From assembly GCF_024362385.1 (NCBI RefSeq), contig NZ_CP101466.1, positions 3,224,001 to 3,288,000 of the forward strand: a stretch of 64,000 nt of DNA. Direction: 5' to 3'. Below are positions 33,881-43,223 of the stretch, piece by piece (within the stretch, counting starts at the first letter, position 1; every line of letters starts with the position of its first letter). Made by a program: the position numbers and the translations under genes. The DNA comes from Arthrobacter sp. DNA4 (GTDB taxonomy: Bacteria > Actinomycetota > Actinomycetes > Actinomycetales > Micrococcaceae). Below the pieces are notes generated by a model. It was not told the DNA's origin. It was given only the letters and a program-made list of their open reading frames with translations, and made no database searches.

Positions 33881-34816
33881 CTACGCGGTGCGGTACGCAC
33901 CATATTCGCCGGCCGGAGTGCTCACGGCACCAGCCGCGGCCACACCGTCCAGGATGGCCAAGCGGACGACGTCGGCTGCCGCGCTTTGGAGCGTGATGAG
34001 GCTGACCTGGCGGGCAGCGTCGTCGGAGCGGTCGAGTGCCACAGCACCGGTTGCCAGGCAGAAGACTGTGTCCCCGTCGGCCAGGGTATGGCTCGGGTTG
34101 AGCGCCCGGGCAATCCCGGCATGGGAAGCAGAGGCAGTTCTTTTACATTCGGCCACATCCAGAACGGCATTGGTGGCCACAACGACAAGGGTGGTGTTAA
34201 GAGGCGGCGCATCAGTGGTCTCCACGGAGAACTGCACCGCTGGTTCAAACGGGAGTCCGAGTGCGTTGACTATGGCCAGGGCTCCGACCACAACCCCGTT
34301 CCCGAGCGTGGCCGACGCTGTGCCAACTCCCCCTTTATATTGCCCCCGGCCGATCAGTGCCCCGGTGCCGGCACCCACGTTGCCCCGTCCGGTGTCGTGG
34401 CCCTCCTTTTGTGCTGCCGCGGCGGCCGTTGCCGCGTAGCCCATGTCCGGCGTCGGCCGTGCGGCGAAGTTCCCGCCCCTGCCGAGGTCAAAGATGGCCG
34501 CGGCGGGGACTATGGGCACCACTCCCCCGGGAACGGCAAAGCCGCGGCCGTTTTCCTCGCACCAGCGCTGCGCGCCCGCAGCGGACGCCAGCCCATAGGC
34601 GCTGCCGCCCGTGAGGACCAGGGCGTCCACGGTGCCGACCAGGGTGGTGGGGTCAAGGGCGTCCGTTTCGTGCGTCGCCGGGCCGCCGCCCTGGACATCC
34701 ACCGAGCCGACCGTGCCCGGCGGCGGCAGCACAACCGTAACGCCCGTCAGCCAGCCGTCCGTGTCCTTCTGGACGTGGCCCACGCGGATGCCCGGGACAT
34801 CGGTAATGGTTCCCAT
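33881..34816 (-). CDS. P1-family N-terminal-nucleophile peptidase (DmpA-like)
   Basis: This 311-residue protein resembles DmpA/BapA-type aminopeptidases, which self-cleave to expose a Ser or Thr nucleophile. MGTITDVPGIRVGH is the usual start, LTGGSAYGLASAAGA forms part of the active site, and DAPPLNTTLVVVATNA contains the predicted cleavage between Asn207 and Thr208. Members act on small N-terminal or beta-amino-acid peptides; the substrate here cannot be told. An in-frame extension of 13 residues to 34855 was rejected because the ATG at 34816 has AGGGG upstream. It sits between map and infA, genes that are usually close neighbours. Confidence 0.85.
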   Translation of the reverse strand: MGTITDVPGIRVGHVQKDTDGWLTGVTVVLPPPGTVGSVDVQGGGPATHETDALDPTTLVGTVDALVLTGGSAYGLASAAGAQRWCEENGRGFAVPGGVVPIVPAAAIFDLGRGGNFAARPTPDMGYAATAAAAAQKEGHDTGRGNVGAGTGALIGRGQYKGGVGTASATLGNGVVVGALAIVNALGLPFEPAVQFSVETTDAPPLNTTLVVVATNAVLDVAECKRTASASHAGIARALNPSHTLADGDTVFCLATGAVALDRSDDAARQVSLITLQSAAADVVRLAILDGVAAAGAVSTPAGEYGAYRTA

Positions 34817-35031
34817 GCCCCTATTGTCCCCTCCGCTGGCGCGCCCCTGCCGCAACGGCGAACTTTATGCGAGACTGCAATCAACACAGCGTTAACGGGC
34901 GACGAAGCCTTGGATAACAGTTCCCTGACAAGGGCATATGCGGGTTTCAGCCCCCTGACGGTCTGGTGTAGTAGTCCCTAGATCAAGCCAGGGCTTACCA
35001 CGAGCAGGCTCCCAACCCGGGAGAGACACGC

Positions 35032-35991
35032 ATGACCCGTCAACTCGCCCAGCACCCCGCCACCCAACCCAAGAGGCCCCCGGGGCGTTCGGCAAAAGTT
35101 CCACGACGGCGGTGGACCGCAAGGACCCGCCGCGACTTCTTTGTTTTCCTTGCCATGGCGCTGCCCAACCTGGTGCTGATCGCCGTCTTCACCTACCGGC
35201 CGCTGTTCAGCAACATGTACTACTCCACGCTGGACTGGACCCTCGGTTCCCCCACCGCCAGCGTGGTGGGCTTCGCCAACTACGTCACCTTCTTCACCAG
35301 CAACGATGCCCCGAAAGTCCTGGGCACCACCGCAGTGTTCACGCTGGTGACGGTGGGCGGCTCCATGATCCTGGGCCTGCTGGTTGCGCTGGCCTTGAAC
35401 GCGAAGGTCCGCGGCACCACGTTCGCGCGCTCCGCCGTCTTTGCCCCCTACGTCCTCTCCGGCGTCGGCGTGGGCCTGGTGTGGCTGTTCATTTTTGATC
35501 CGGGCTACGGCGTCCTGGCCTGGCTGCTCCGGGGCATCGGGCAGCAGAGCCCGCAGTGGATCAACGATCCCCAGCTGTCGCTGGTCATGGTGATCCTGGT
35601 TTATGTGTGGAAGAACCTGGGCTACTGCGCGGTGGTGTACCTCGCCGGGCTCCAGTCGCTTCCGCAGGAGGTCATGGAGGCGGCGTCCCTCGACGGTGCC
35701 AACGGGTTCCGCCGCTTCGTTAGCATCTCGCTGCCGCTGCTGTCCCCCACCACGTTCTTCCTCCTGATCACCACCATGCTCAGCTCGCTGCAGGCCTTCG
35801 ACCTCATCCGGATCATGACACCCCTGGGCACCGGCACCAGCACCCTGATTTACGAGGCCTACCTCCAGGCCTTCGGGGCCTACAACAGGGCCGGCTACTC
35901 AGCGGCCATCTCGGTGGTCCTGTTTGCCATCCTCCTGGTGATCACCGTGCTCCAGCTGCGGTTCGTGGAACGAAAGGTTCATTACTCGTGA
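35032..35991 (+). CDS. ABC sugar-type transporter permease (UgpA/MalF-like)
   Basis: This is a 319-residue inner-membrane permease. After a basic N-terminal tail of about 35 residues come six predicted membrane segments and the EAA loop EVMEAASLDGANGFRRFVSI that docks the ATPase. The family imports oligosaccharides or glycerol-3-phosphate-like solutes. The ATG at 35032 follows GGGAGAG. Its stop overlaps the start of the second permease (GTGA). A promoter must lie in 34817-35020, but none is clear. Confidence 0.92.
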   Translation: MTRQLAQHPATQPKRPPGRSAKVPRRRWTARTRRDFFVFLAMALPNLVLIAVFTYRPLFSNMYYSTLDWTLGSPTASVVGFANYVTFFTSNDAPKVLGTTAVFTLVTVGGSMILGLLVALALNAKVRGTTFARSAVFAPYVLSGVGVGLVWLFIFDPGYGVLAWLLRGIGQQSPQWINDPQLSLVMVILVYVWKNLGYCAVVYLAGLQSLPQEVMEAASLDGANGFRRFVSISLPLLSPTTFFLLITTMLSSLQAFDLIRIMTPLGTGTSTLIYEAYLQAFGAYNRAGYSAAISVVLFAILLVITVLQLRFVERKVHYS

Positions 35992-36908
35992 CATCCCTAT
36001 CACCGGTGAGCCCGGACCCCGCCGCCCCGGCCATCGCCGCACCGGATCCCGGCCTTCGCCGCGACCGGCCGTTTTCCCGCCGGAACCTTGTCCAGACCGT
36101 GGTGGGCGGCTACCTGCCGCTGCTGATCGCCACGCTGGTGGTGTTCCTTCCCCTGCTGTGGATGGTGCTCAGCTCCTTCAAGCAATCGGGCGAAATCGTC
36201 ACCACCGACCTGAAGATCCTTCCGGAAAGCCTGAACCTGGAAAACTACCGGACCGCCATGACTACGGTCCCCTTCGGGCAGTTCTTCCTGAACAGCACCA
36301 TCGTCACCCTGTCAGGGGCCACCATCAAGGTGCTCCTGGCCATCCTGACCGCGTACGCCCTGGTCTTTGTCCGCTTCCCGTTCCGGAACTTCATCTTCCT
36401 GCTGATCCTGGTGGCCCTCATGGTGCCGCCGCAGGTATCCATCCTGCCCAACTTCATCCTGATCGCGGGGATCGGCGGGAAGAACACCCTGTGGGGCATC
36501 ATCCTGCCCGGCCTTGGCACCGCGTTCGGCACGTTCCTGCTGCGGCAGCACTTCCGTACCCTGCCCGCCTCCATTCTCGAGTCAGCCGAGATGGACGGCG
36601 CCGGCCACTGGCGCCGTCTGTGGCAGATCGTGGTCCCCGTCTCCGTTCCTTCCATTGCCACGGTGGCCCTGGTGACCATCGTGACCGAGTGGAACGACTA
36701 CATCTGGCCGCTGATCATCACGGACCGGCCGGAAACCATGACCTTGCCGGTGGGCCTCACCCTCCTGCAGAACAACGAGAGCAACGCCGCCGGCTGGGGT
36801 GTCCTCATGGCCGGGGCAGTCCTGGTCATCGTTCCCATCCTGATCATCTTCGCGGCCCTGCAGCGCTACATCGTGGCGGGCCTCACCCAAGGCAGCGTGA
36901 CCGGCTAA
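35988..36908 (+). CDS. ABC sugar-type transporter permease (UgpE/MalG-like)
   Basis: This 306-residue permease starts at GTG 35988, overlapping the first permease by four bases. It has six membrane segments and the EAA loop ILESAEMDGAGHWRRLWQIV. It pairs with the upstream permease to form the membrane pore. The Pro/Ala-rich N-terminal 30 residues are not conserved. Confidence 0.92.
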   Translation: MTSLSPVSPDPAAPAIAAPDPGLRRDRPFSRRNLVQTVVGGYLPLLIATLVVFLPLLWMVLSSFKQSGEIVTTDLKILPESLNLENYRTAMTTVPFGQFFLNSTIVTLSGATIKVLLAILTAYALVFVRFPFRNFIFLLILVALMVPPQVSILPNFILIAGIGGKNTLWGIILPGLGTAFGTFLLRQHFRTLPASILESAEMDGAGHWRRLWQIVVPVSVPSIATVALVTIVTEWNDYIWPLIITDRPETMTLPVGLTLLQNNESNAAGWGVLMAGAVLVIVPILIIFAALQRYIVAGLTQGSVTG

Positions 36909-36982
36909 GCCGCCGGCCGCCGTCGTACTACCCAACCTCCAAGTACTCCCCCTTCCGCAGGCAACAACCGAAAGGAACTGTC

Positions 36983-38332
36983 ATGACACTTCATCTGGAC
37001 CGGAGGCACTTCCTGGGCCTGGCAGGGCTCACCGCCTCTGCCGCAGCCCTGGCCGCATGCGGCGGACCTTCTACAAGCGGCGGTGGACAGACCACGTCCC
37101 AGGCGGCCGATATCGACTTCAGCGGCGTGAAGCCTGCTGCCAAGATCGACTTCTGGTCCAGCCACCCCGGACAGTCGCAGGATGTGGAAAAGAGCCTGAT
37201 CGAGAAATTCCAGGCCAAGAACCCGGGCATCGCCGTCAACCTGGTGACCGCCGGGGCCAACTACGAGGAGATCGCCCAGAAGTTCCAGACCGCACAGGCG
37301 GCCAAGTCCGGCCTCCCGGGTGTCGTTGTCCTCTCCGACGTGTGGTGGTTCCGGTACTACACCAACGGCAGCATCATTCCGGTTGACAGCCTGACCAAGC
37401 AGCTGAACATGAAAATGGACGACTTCCAGCAGTCACTGGTCAATGACTACAAGTACGACGGCAAGCAGTGGGCGCTGCCCTACGGCCGGTCAACGCCGCT
37501 GTTCTACTACAACAAAGACCACTTCGCGGCAGCCGGGATCCCCGACCGTGCTCCCAAGACCTGGCAGGAATTCGGCGAGTGGGCACCCAAGCTGAAGGCA
37601 AGCTCCGGTGCCCAGTACGCCTACATCTACCCCGCACTGGTAAGCTATGCGGGCTGGACACTGCAGAACATGCTGTGGGGCTGGGGCGGTGGCTGGTCCA
37701 AGGAATGGGACATCACCTGCGACTCCGCCGAATCCGTCGCGGCGCTGCAGTGGGCCCAGGACTCGATCTACAAGGACAAGTGGGCGGGTGTCTCGTCCAA
37801 GGAAGCGGCCGACGATTTCTCCGCAGGCCTGACCTCGGCCACCATCGCCTCCACGGGCTCGCTGCTGGGCATCCTGAAGTCGGCCAAGTTCAACGTTGGT
37901 GTTGGTTTCCTGCCCGGCGGCCCCAAGGCGACGTCCAACGTCTGCCCCACGGGCGGCGCAGGCCTGGGCATCCCCAGCGGCATTTCCAAGGAGGAACAGC
38001 TGGCCGCCGGAATGTTCCTGGACTTCGTCACCCAGCCGGAGAGCACCGCGGAGTTCTCTGCCGCCACCGGCTACATGCCCACCCGCAAGTCGGCCGATAT
38101 GAAGGCGGTCCTGGCCAAGACGCCGCAGATCCAGACCGCAGTGGACCAGCTCGCGGTGACCAAGGTCCAGGACAACGCCCGCGTGTTCCTGCCGGGTGCT
38201 GACCAGGAGATGGCGAAGGCCGCCGCGAAGATCCTCACCCAGCAGGGCGACGTCAAGTCCACCATGACGGACCTGAAGACCACGCTGCAGGGTATTTACG
38301 AGCGGGACGTGAAGCCGAAGCTGAAGTCCTAA
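36983..38332 (+). CDS. Extracellular solute-binding lipoprotein of the ABC importer (UgpB-like)
   Basis: This 449-residue protein starts at ATG 36983 behind GAAAGGAACTG. The signal region contains LDRRHFLGLAG and the lipobox LAACGG, so it is probably lipidated, perhaps after Tat export. The mature part is a family 1 solute-binding protein with IDFWSSHPGQSQ at the N-terminus and aromatic-rich stretches (WWFRYYTNGS, WGWGGGWSKEW) typical of sugar binding. It resembles UgpB-like binding proteins. No ATPase gene accompanies the three genes, so a shared MsiK/UgpC-type ATPase elsewhere must energise uptake. Terminator follows at 38348. Confidence 0.9.
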   Translation: MTLHLDRRHFLGLAGLTASAAALAACGGPSTSGGGQTTSQAADIDFSGVKPAAKIDFWSSHPGQSQDVEKSLIEKFQAKNPGIAVNLVTAGANYEEIAQKFQTAQAAKSGLPGVVVLSDVWWFRYYTNGSIIPVDSLTKQLNMKMDDFQQSLVNDYKYDGKQWALPYGRSTPLFYYNKDHFAAAGIPDRAPKTWQEFGEWAPKLKASSGAQYAYIYPALVSYAGWTLQNMLWGWGGGWSKEWDITCDSAESVAALQWAQDSIYKDKWAGVSSKEAADDFSAGLTSATIASTGSLLGILKSAKFNVGVGFLPGGPKATSNVCPTGGAGLGIPSGISKEEQLAAGMFLDFVTQPESTAEFSAATGYMPTRKSADMKAVLAKTPQIQTAVDQLAVTKVQDNARVFLPGADQEMAKAAAKILTQQGDVKSTMTDLKTTLQGIYERDVKPKLKS

Positions 38333-38347
38333 CCGCTGTCGACGCGC

Positions 38348-38391
38348 AAAAGCCCTGGCGGGACCCGGATCCGGGTCGCGCCAGGGCTTTT
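38348..38391. terminator. Terminator after the ABC operon, facing map
   Basis: AAAAGCCCTGGCG and CGCCAGGGCTTTT pair perfectly at the outer part, with an inner GACCCGGATCCGGGTC palindrome. A and T runs at both ends make it usable in both directions, serving the binding-protein gene and convergent map. Confidence 0.85.
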
Positions 38392-38438
38392 GTGCGTCAC
38401 GCAGGAAAATGCGCGTCGAAGAGGGGGAAGTGCGTCCC

Positions 38439-39266
38439 TTAGGGGATCGGCACCGGGGTGACGCCAAGGGGCACCAGGTGCTCCGCACCGCCGTCGGGCG
38501 CCGAAAGAACCCAAATGCCCTTCTCGTGCACTGCCACGGAGTGCTCCCACTGGCAGGAGCGCTTGCCGTCGGTGGTCACCACGGTCCAGTCATCCGCCAG
38601 GACTGCGGTCTCGATGCCGCCCCGGACCAGCATGGGTTCGATGGCGAGGCACAGGCCCGGCTTGATCTTGGGGCCGCGGTGGTTGGTGCGGTAGTTCAGG
38701 ACGTCCGGGGCCATGTGCATCTCGGAGCCGATGCCGTGGCCCACGTAGTCCTCCAGGATGCCCAGCGGCTTGCCGGGGACGGAGGAGACGTAGTCGTCAA
38801 TGGCGGCGCCAATGTCCCCCACATGCGAGCCGCCGGTCAGGGCAGCGATCCCCCGCCACATGGCAGCCTGGGTAACGTCCGAGAGGCGCTGGTCCTCGGG
38901 GTCCGCTGTTCCCACGATCACCGTGCGCGCGGAATCCGAGTGCCAGCCGTTGACGATCGCGCCGCCATCGATGGAGATGATGTCGCCGTCGTGCAGGACG
39001 CGGCTGCCCGGAATGCCGTGCACCACCTCTTCATTGACGGACGTGCAGATGGTCGCCGGGAAGCCGTGGTAGCCCAGGAAGTTGGACTTGGCGCCTGCCT
39101 CGTTGAGCACGTCGGCGAAGACATCGTCCAGGTGCTTGGTGGTGACCCCCGGCACCGCGGCGGCAACGGCGGCATCCAGTGCACGGCTAAGGACCAGGCC
39201 GGCCTCGTGCATGGTGCGCATCTGGGCGTTGTTCTTGTATTCGATGCGGGGCTGGCCGAAGGCCAT
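38439..39266 (-). CDS. map: Type I methionine aminopeptidase
   Basis: MetAP removes the initiator methionine from new proteins. The 275-residue protein has all five metal ligands: Asp100 (ISIDGGAIV), Asp111 (WHSDSART), His177 (GHGIG), Glu210 (LAIEPM) and Glu241 (WEHSVAV). The ATG at 39266 follows AAAGGAATCATC; an upstream in-frame ATG at 39281 overlaps that ribosome-binding site. It follows adk across a hairpin. Confidence 0.96.
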   Translation of the reverse strand: MAFGQPRIEYKNNAQMRTMHEAGLVLSRALDAAVAAAVPGVTTKHLDDVFADVLNEAGAKSNFLGYHGFPATICTSVNEEVVHGIPGSRVLHDGDIISIDGGAIVNGWHSDSARTVIVGTADPEDQRLSDVTQAAMWRGIAALTGGSHVGDIGAAIDDYVSSVPGKPLGILEDYVGHGIGSEMHMAPDVLNYRTNHRGPKIKPGLCLAIEPMLVRGGIETAVLADDWTVVTTDGKRSCQWEHSVAVHEKGIWVLSAPDGGAEHLVPLGVTPVPIP

Positions 39267-39288
39267 GATGATTCCTTTCAAATGGCTG

Positions 39289-39319
39289 AGGCTCCTCCCG
39301 GATGCCGGGAGGAGCCTCG
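39289..39319 (-). terminator. Strong hairpin between adk and map
   Basis: A perfect 14-bp stem, GAGGCTCCTCCCGG / CCGGGAGGAGCCTC, has a three-base loop and lies 20 bases after the adk stop. No T-run follows, so termination may be partial and map may still be read from the secY-adk message. Confidence 0.65.
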
Positions 39320-39339
39320 ATAAAACCGGGCGCCTTGGG

Positions 39340-39918
39340 TCAGGCGGCCTGTGCGGCCTTGATGGCCTGCATCACGCGGTTGGTAACTTCGTCGATCGGA
39401 CCGATCCCGTCAACCTTGGTGAGGATGCCGCGGTCGGCGTACTTCGCCACCACAGCTTCGGTCTGCTCGTGGTAGAGGTCCAGACGGTGGCGGATGACGG
39501 CTTCGTTGTCGTCGCTCCGGCCTGTTTCCTTGGCCCGGCCCAGGAGGCGGTGTACCAGCTCCTCGTCGTCGGCAGTCAGCTGCAGGACCACGTCGAGCTT
39601 CTCGTCGCCGTCGGCGAGGATCTCGTCCAGGTAGTCCACCTGCGCGGTGGTGCGCGGGTAGCCGTCCAGCAGGAAGCCGTTCTCGACATCGGACTCGTTA
39701 AGGCGGTCACGGACCATCTTGTTGGTCACACTGTCCGGGACGAAGTCACCGTTGTCCATGTACTTCTTGGCCTCAACGCCGAGCGGGGTTTCGCCCTTCA
39801 CGTTGGCACGGAAGATGTCGCCGGTGGAGATGGCCACAACGCCGAGGCGTTCTGAAATCCGCTCCGCCTGCGTTCCTTTTCCGGAACCGGGAGGTCCAAT
39901 AATCAGCATTCTCGTCAT
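39340..39918 (-). CDS. adk: Adenylate kinase (short-lid form)
   Basis: Adk interconverts AMP, ADP and ATP. The 192-residue protein has the P-loop GPPGSGKGT at 8-16 and the AMP-binding LLDGYPRT. The lid is the short form without the zinc-finger insertion (LLGRAKETGRSDDNEAVIRH), as in other actinobacteria. The start overlaps the secY stop (ATGA), so translation is coupled. Confidence 0.97.
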   Translation of the reverse strand: MTRMLIIGPPGSGKGTQAERISERLGVVAISTGDIFRANVKGETPLGVEAKKYMDNGDFVPDSVTNKMVRDRLNESDVENGFLLDGYPRTTAQVDYLDEILADGDEKLDVVLQLTADDEELVHRLLGRAKETGRSDDNEAVIRHRLDLYHEQTEAVVAKYADRGILTKVDGIGPIDEVTNRVMQAIKAAQAA

Positions 39919-41219
39919 CGCAAAAGCCCTTCGTAGTGACGTTGTTGTAGCTGCGCATCAATCTGCTTTACGGTCTCCAACCCAACGCCCACCATGATCA
40001 GGATCGAGGTGCCACCGAACGGGAAGTTCTGGTTTGCGTTGATCAGCACGAGTGCCACCAGCGGGATCAGTGCCACGAAGCCCAGGTAGAGGGCGCCGGG
40101 CAGGGTGATCCGTGAGAGCACGTACTGCAGGTAATCAGCGGTCGGTGCGCGGATACCTGGGATGAAGCCGCCGTACTTCTTCATGTTGTCTGAGACTTCT
40201 TCAGGGTTGAAGGTAATCGCGACGTAGAAGTAGGTGAAGAACACGATCAGGACGAAATAAACCGCCATGTAGATCGGGTGGTCACCGCGGGTCAGGTTGT
40301 TGTTGATCCACTCAACCCACGGTTGCATTGGCTCGCCGTTCCGGGGCTGGTTGAACTGCGCGATCAGCCCGGGAATGTAGAGCATGGAGGAAGCGAAGAT
40401 CACCGGAATGACACCGGCCATGTTCACCTTGATGGGAATGTAGGTACTGGTGCCGCCCACGGTGCGGCGGCCGATCATCCGCTTGGCGTACTGCACCGGG
40501 ATGCGGCGCTGTGACTGCTCGACGAAGACCACCAGGGCCACGGTGAGGAGACCCACCACCAGGACGAGGAAGAAGGTTCCCGGCCCCTGCGAGGTCCAGA
40601 TGGCACCGAGGGAGGTGGGGAACTGGGCGGCGATGGACGTGAAAATGAGCAGCGACATGCCGTTGCCCACGCCCTTTTCCGTGACGAGCTCGCCCATCCA
40701 CATGATCAGGCCGGTGCTTACCGTGAGCGTGATGATGATCAGGATGGTGGTGATGATGCTGCTGTCAGGAATCACCGGTAACTGGCACCCGGGAAGCAGC
40801 TGCCCTGAGCGGGCCAGGGACACCAGGGTGGTGGCGTTGAGCAGGCCCAGCGCGATGGTGAGGTAACGGGTGTACTGGGTCAGCTTCGACTGCCCCGACG
40901 CGCCCTCTTCGTAAAGCTGCTGGAACCGGGGAATGACCACCCGAAGCAGCTGGACGATGATGCTGGCCGTGATGTAGGGCATGATGCCCAGGGCGAAGAT
41001 GGACACCTGGAGCAACGCGCCGCCGCTGAAGAGGTTGACGAGCTGGTACAGCCCGCCGGCGGTCTGACCGTTATGCAAGCATTGCTGGACATTCTGGTAG
41101 TTCACACCGGGCGAGGGAATGAAAGCACCCAAGCGGAAGATGGTGATGATTCCCAGCGTGAACAACAACTTGCGTCGCAGATCAGGCGTGCGAAAGGCCC
41201 GGCCAAATGCGCTAAGCAA
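39915..41219 (-). CDS. secY: Protein translocase subunit SecY
   Basis: SecY forms the channel of the SecYEG translocon. The 434-residue protein has ten hydrophobic segments and the conserved FALGIMPYITASIIVQLLRV region. Translation most likely starts at TTG 41219 (MLSAFGRAFRTPDLRRKLLF), four bases after AGGAGG, giving the usual length; upstream in-frame starts add a non-conserved segment that would overlap the ribosome-binding site. It is separated from rplO by a strong terminator, so it needs its own promoter in 41220-41365. Confidence 0.96.
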   Translation of the reverse strand: MLSAFGRAFRTPDLRRKLLFTLGIITIFRLGAFIPSPGVNYQNVQQCLHNGQTAGGLYQLVNLFSGGALLQVSIFALGIMPYITASIIVQLLRVVIPRFQQLYEEGASGQSKLTQYTRYLTIALGLLNATTLVSLARSGQLLPGCQLPVIPDSSIITTILIIITLTVSTGLIMWMGELVTEKGVGNGMSLLIFTSIAAQFPTSLGAIWTSQGPGTFFLVLVVGLLTVALVVFVEQSQRRIPVQYAKRMIGRRTVGGTSTYIPIKVNMAGVIPVIFASSMLYIPGLIAQFNQPRNGEPMQPWVEWINNNLTRGDHPIYMAVYFVLIVFFTYFYVAITFNPEEVSDNMKKYGGFIPGIRAPTADYLQYVLSRITLPGALYLGFVALIPLVALVLINANQNFPFGGTSILIMVGVGLETVKQIDAQLQQRHYEGLLR

Positions 41220-41365
41220 GCGTCCTCCTGTGGTGTCAATAAGGGGTGGGTGACGGAATTTGATAAATCCCGACATCCGAGTCTAACGGGTCTATGCGCC
41301 GAGCGAACAATCCGGGCCAGCCGTCATGCGCCGGATGGCGGGAATTGTTCGCCCGGCGGATACGA

Positions 41366-41412
41366 AAAACTCCCGGTATCCGGGGCCGAAGCCCGCGGAT
41401 ACCGGGAGTTTT
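41366..41412 (-). terminator. Terminator between rplO and secY
   Basis: AAAACTCCCGGTATCCG and CGGATACCGGGAGTTTT form a perfect 17-bp stem around a GGGCTTCGGCCC-like inner hairpin. On the minus strand it ends in GTTTTTCG. It starts 18 bases after the rplO stop and is among the strongest terminators in the window. Confidence 0.9.
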
Positions 41413-41429
41413 ACAGCTGGCGCCGTCCC

Positions 41430-41915
41430 TTACAGGGCGGTGGTGCTTCCGCCTGCTGCAGCAATCTTTTCAGCGGCGCTGGCCGAGAATGCGTGGGCGG
41501 TGACGTCAACCTTGACGGTGATGTCGCCGGTGCCCAGCACCTTGACGGGCTGGTTCTTGCGAACGGCACCCTTTTCGACCAGGTTCTCCACGGTGACTGC
41601 GCCACCTTCCGGGAACAGCTCGTTGAGCTTGTCCAGGTTTACAACCTGGAACTCAACCCGGAACGGGTTCTTGAAGCCACGCAGCTTCGGAAGGCGCATG
41701 TGCAGCGGCAGCTGGCCGCCGGCAAAGCCAGCCTTCACCTGGTAGCGGGCAGCCGTACCCTTGGTACCACGGTAAGCGGTCTTACCCTTGGATGCCTCAC
41801 CACGACCAACACGGGTCTTGGCGGTCTTGGCACCCGGTGCGGGACGCAGGTGGTGAACCTTCAGGGCGTTCTGCTTCTCAGCAGCCTGCGCCTTATCAGC
41901 AGTGTTCTCTGCCAT
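41430..41915 (-). CDS. rplO: 50S ribosomal protein L15
   Basis: This 161-residue protein includes an N-terminal extension of about 15 residues before [20 protein letters not shown]. The conserved [17 protein letters not shown] and [11 protein letters not shown] segments follow. It starts immediately after the rpmD stop (TAAATG) and ends the spc-type unit at the terminator at 41366-41412. Confidence 0.97.
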   Translation of the reverse strand: MAENTADKAQAAEKQNALKVHHLRPAPGAKTAKTRVGRGEASKGKTAYRGTKGTAARYQVKAGFAGGQLPLHMRLPKLRGFKNPFRVEFQVVNLDKLNELFPEGGAVTVENLVEKGAVRKNQPVKVLGTGDITVKVDVTAHAFSASAAEKIAAAGGSTTAL

Positions 41916-42122
41916 TTACTTCGCCTCCTCTACCTTTACCAGGTGCGGAACCGTGTTGAGCATTCCAACGGTCACGGCGTCGGCGGTGCGGACAACGGTG
42001 TGTCCAATCCGCTTCAGGCCGAGGGACCGCAGGGTGTCGCGCTGGTTCTGCTTGCCGCCAATGGCGGACTTGATCTGAGTGATTTCCAACTGAGCGTCGG
42101 AGGGGACCAGGTTCTTAGCCAA
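41916..42122 (-). CDS. rpmD: 50S ribosomal protein L30
   Basis: This 68-residue protein starts at TTG 42122, two bases after the rpsE stop. It has the conserved [20 protein letters not shown] and [11 protein letters not shown] segments. It is slightly longer than E. coli L30 (59 residues) because of its N-terminus. Confidence 0.95.
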   Translation of the reverse strand: MAKNLVPSDAQLEITQIKSAIGGKQNQRDTLRSLGLKRIGHTVVRTADAVTVGMLNTVPHLVKVEEAK

Positions 42123-42124
42123 GA

Positions 42125-42841
42125 CTAAACACCTGCCTTCGGAGCCAGGAGGGCCTTCACCAGCGCTGCCGGAGCGATCTCGTCCAGCGGCAGGCCGCGG
42201 CGTGCTGCCACAGCTGCCGGCTCTTCGAGGCGCTTCAGGGCATCAACGGTCGCGTGAACGATGTTGATGGCGTTGGAGGAACCGAGCGACTTGGAGAGGA
42301 TGTCGTGGATGCCCACGCACTCCAGTACTGCACGGACCGGACCACCGGCGATAACACCGGTACCGGCGGAAGCCGGACGCAGCATTACGACGCCGGCAGC
42401 GGCTTCACCCTGAACGCGGTGCGGGATGGTGTTGCCAACGCGGGGAACGCGGAAGAAGGACTTCTTAGCCTCTTCAACGCCCTTGGCGATAGCAGCGGGA
42501 ACTTCCTTGGCCTTGCCATAGCCCACGCCGACCATGCCGTTACCGTCACCAACGACGACCAGAGCGGTGAAGCTGAAGCGACGACCACCCTTGACCACCT
42601 TGGAAACGCGGTTGATGGTGACAACGCGCTCTACGAACTGGTTCTTTTCGGCTTCACGGCCACCGTCGCGGCCGCCACGGCCACCGCGGTCGCCGCGGCC
42701 CTGGCCACGGTCGCCACGCTCGCCGCGACGGGCGCCACCACGGCGGTCGTCGGCAGCGGGGGCAGTGGTCTCAGCAGCTGCCGCTTCGGGCGCCTTCTGA
42801 TCTGCAGACACAGTGTCCTTTTCCTTGTTTGCTTCGGTCAC
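42125..42841 (-). CDS. rpsE: 30S ribosomal protein S5 with Arg/Gly-rich N-terminus
   Basis: S5 guards decoding fidelity near the mRNA entrance. The core (from about residue 70, [20 protein letters not shown]) is standard. The first 65 residues are an Ala-rich then Arg/Gly/Asp-rich extension with repeats such as [13 protein letters not shown], giving 238 residues compared with 167 in E. coli. It starts at GTG 42841, overlapping the rplR stop by four bases. Confidence 0.97.
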   Translation of the reverse strand: MTEANKEKDTVSADQKAPEAAAAETTAPAADDRRGGARRGERGDRGQGRGDRGGRGGRDGGREAEKNQFVERVVTINRVSKVVKGGRRFSFTALVVVGDGNGMVGVGYGKAKEVPAAIAKGVEEAKKSFFRVPRVGNTIPHRVQGEAAAGVVMLRPASAGTGVIAGGPVRAVLECVGIHDILSKSLGSSNAINIVHATVDALKRLEEPAAVAARRGLPLDEIAPAALVKALLAPKAGV

Positions 42842-43221
42842 AGTGACAGCCCACCTTCGCGTGCACCGTCAGCGACGGCGGCAATCCGGCCGTGGTACTT
42901 GTTACCACCACGGTCGAAGACAACAGCCTCGACGCCGGCAGCCTTGGCACGTTCGGCAACGAGCTCGCCGACGCGCTTGGCCTTGGCAGTCTTGTCACCG
43001 TCGAATGCACGAAGGTCGGCTTCCAGAGTGGACGCGCTTGCTACGGTCTGGCCAATGGTGTCATCGACAACCTGGACAAATACGTGGCGTGCGGAGCGGT
43101 TGACCACCAGGCGGGGGCGGACAGCCGTACCGGAAATGCGCTTGCGGATACGAAGCTGGCGGCGGCTGCGACCAGCAGCCTTGCTCTTGTTCGTACGCTT
43201 CTTGTTAATGGAGATGGCCAT
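42838..43221 (-). CDS. rplR: 50S ribosomal protein L18
   Basis: L18 binds 5S rRNA. The 127-residue protein contains [20 protein letters not shown] and the C-terminal [20 protein letters not shown]. It follows rplF after two bases and is coupled to rpsE by a GTGA overlap. Confidence 0.97.
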   Translation of the reverse strand: MAISINKKRTNKSKAAGRSRRQLRIRKRISGTAVRPRLVVNRSARHVFVQVVDDTIGQTVASASTLEADLRAFDGDKTAKAKRVGELVAERAKAAGVEAVVFDRGGNKYHGRIAAVADGAREGGLSL

Positions 43222-43223
43222 GG

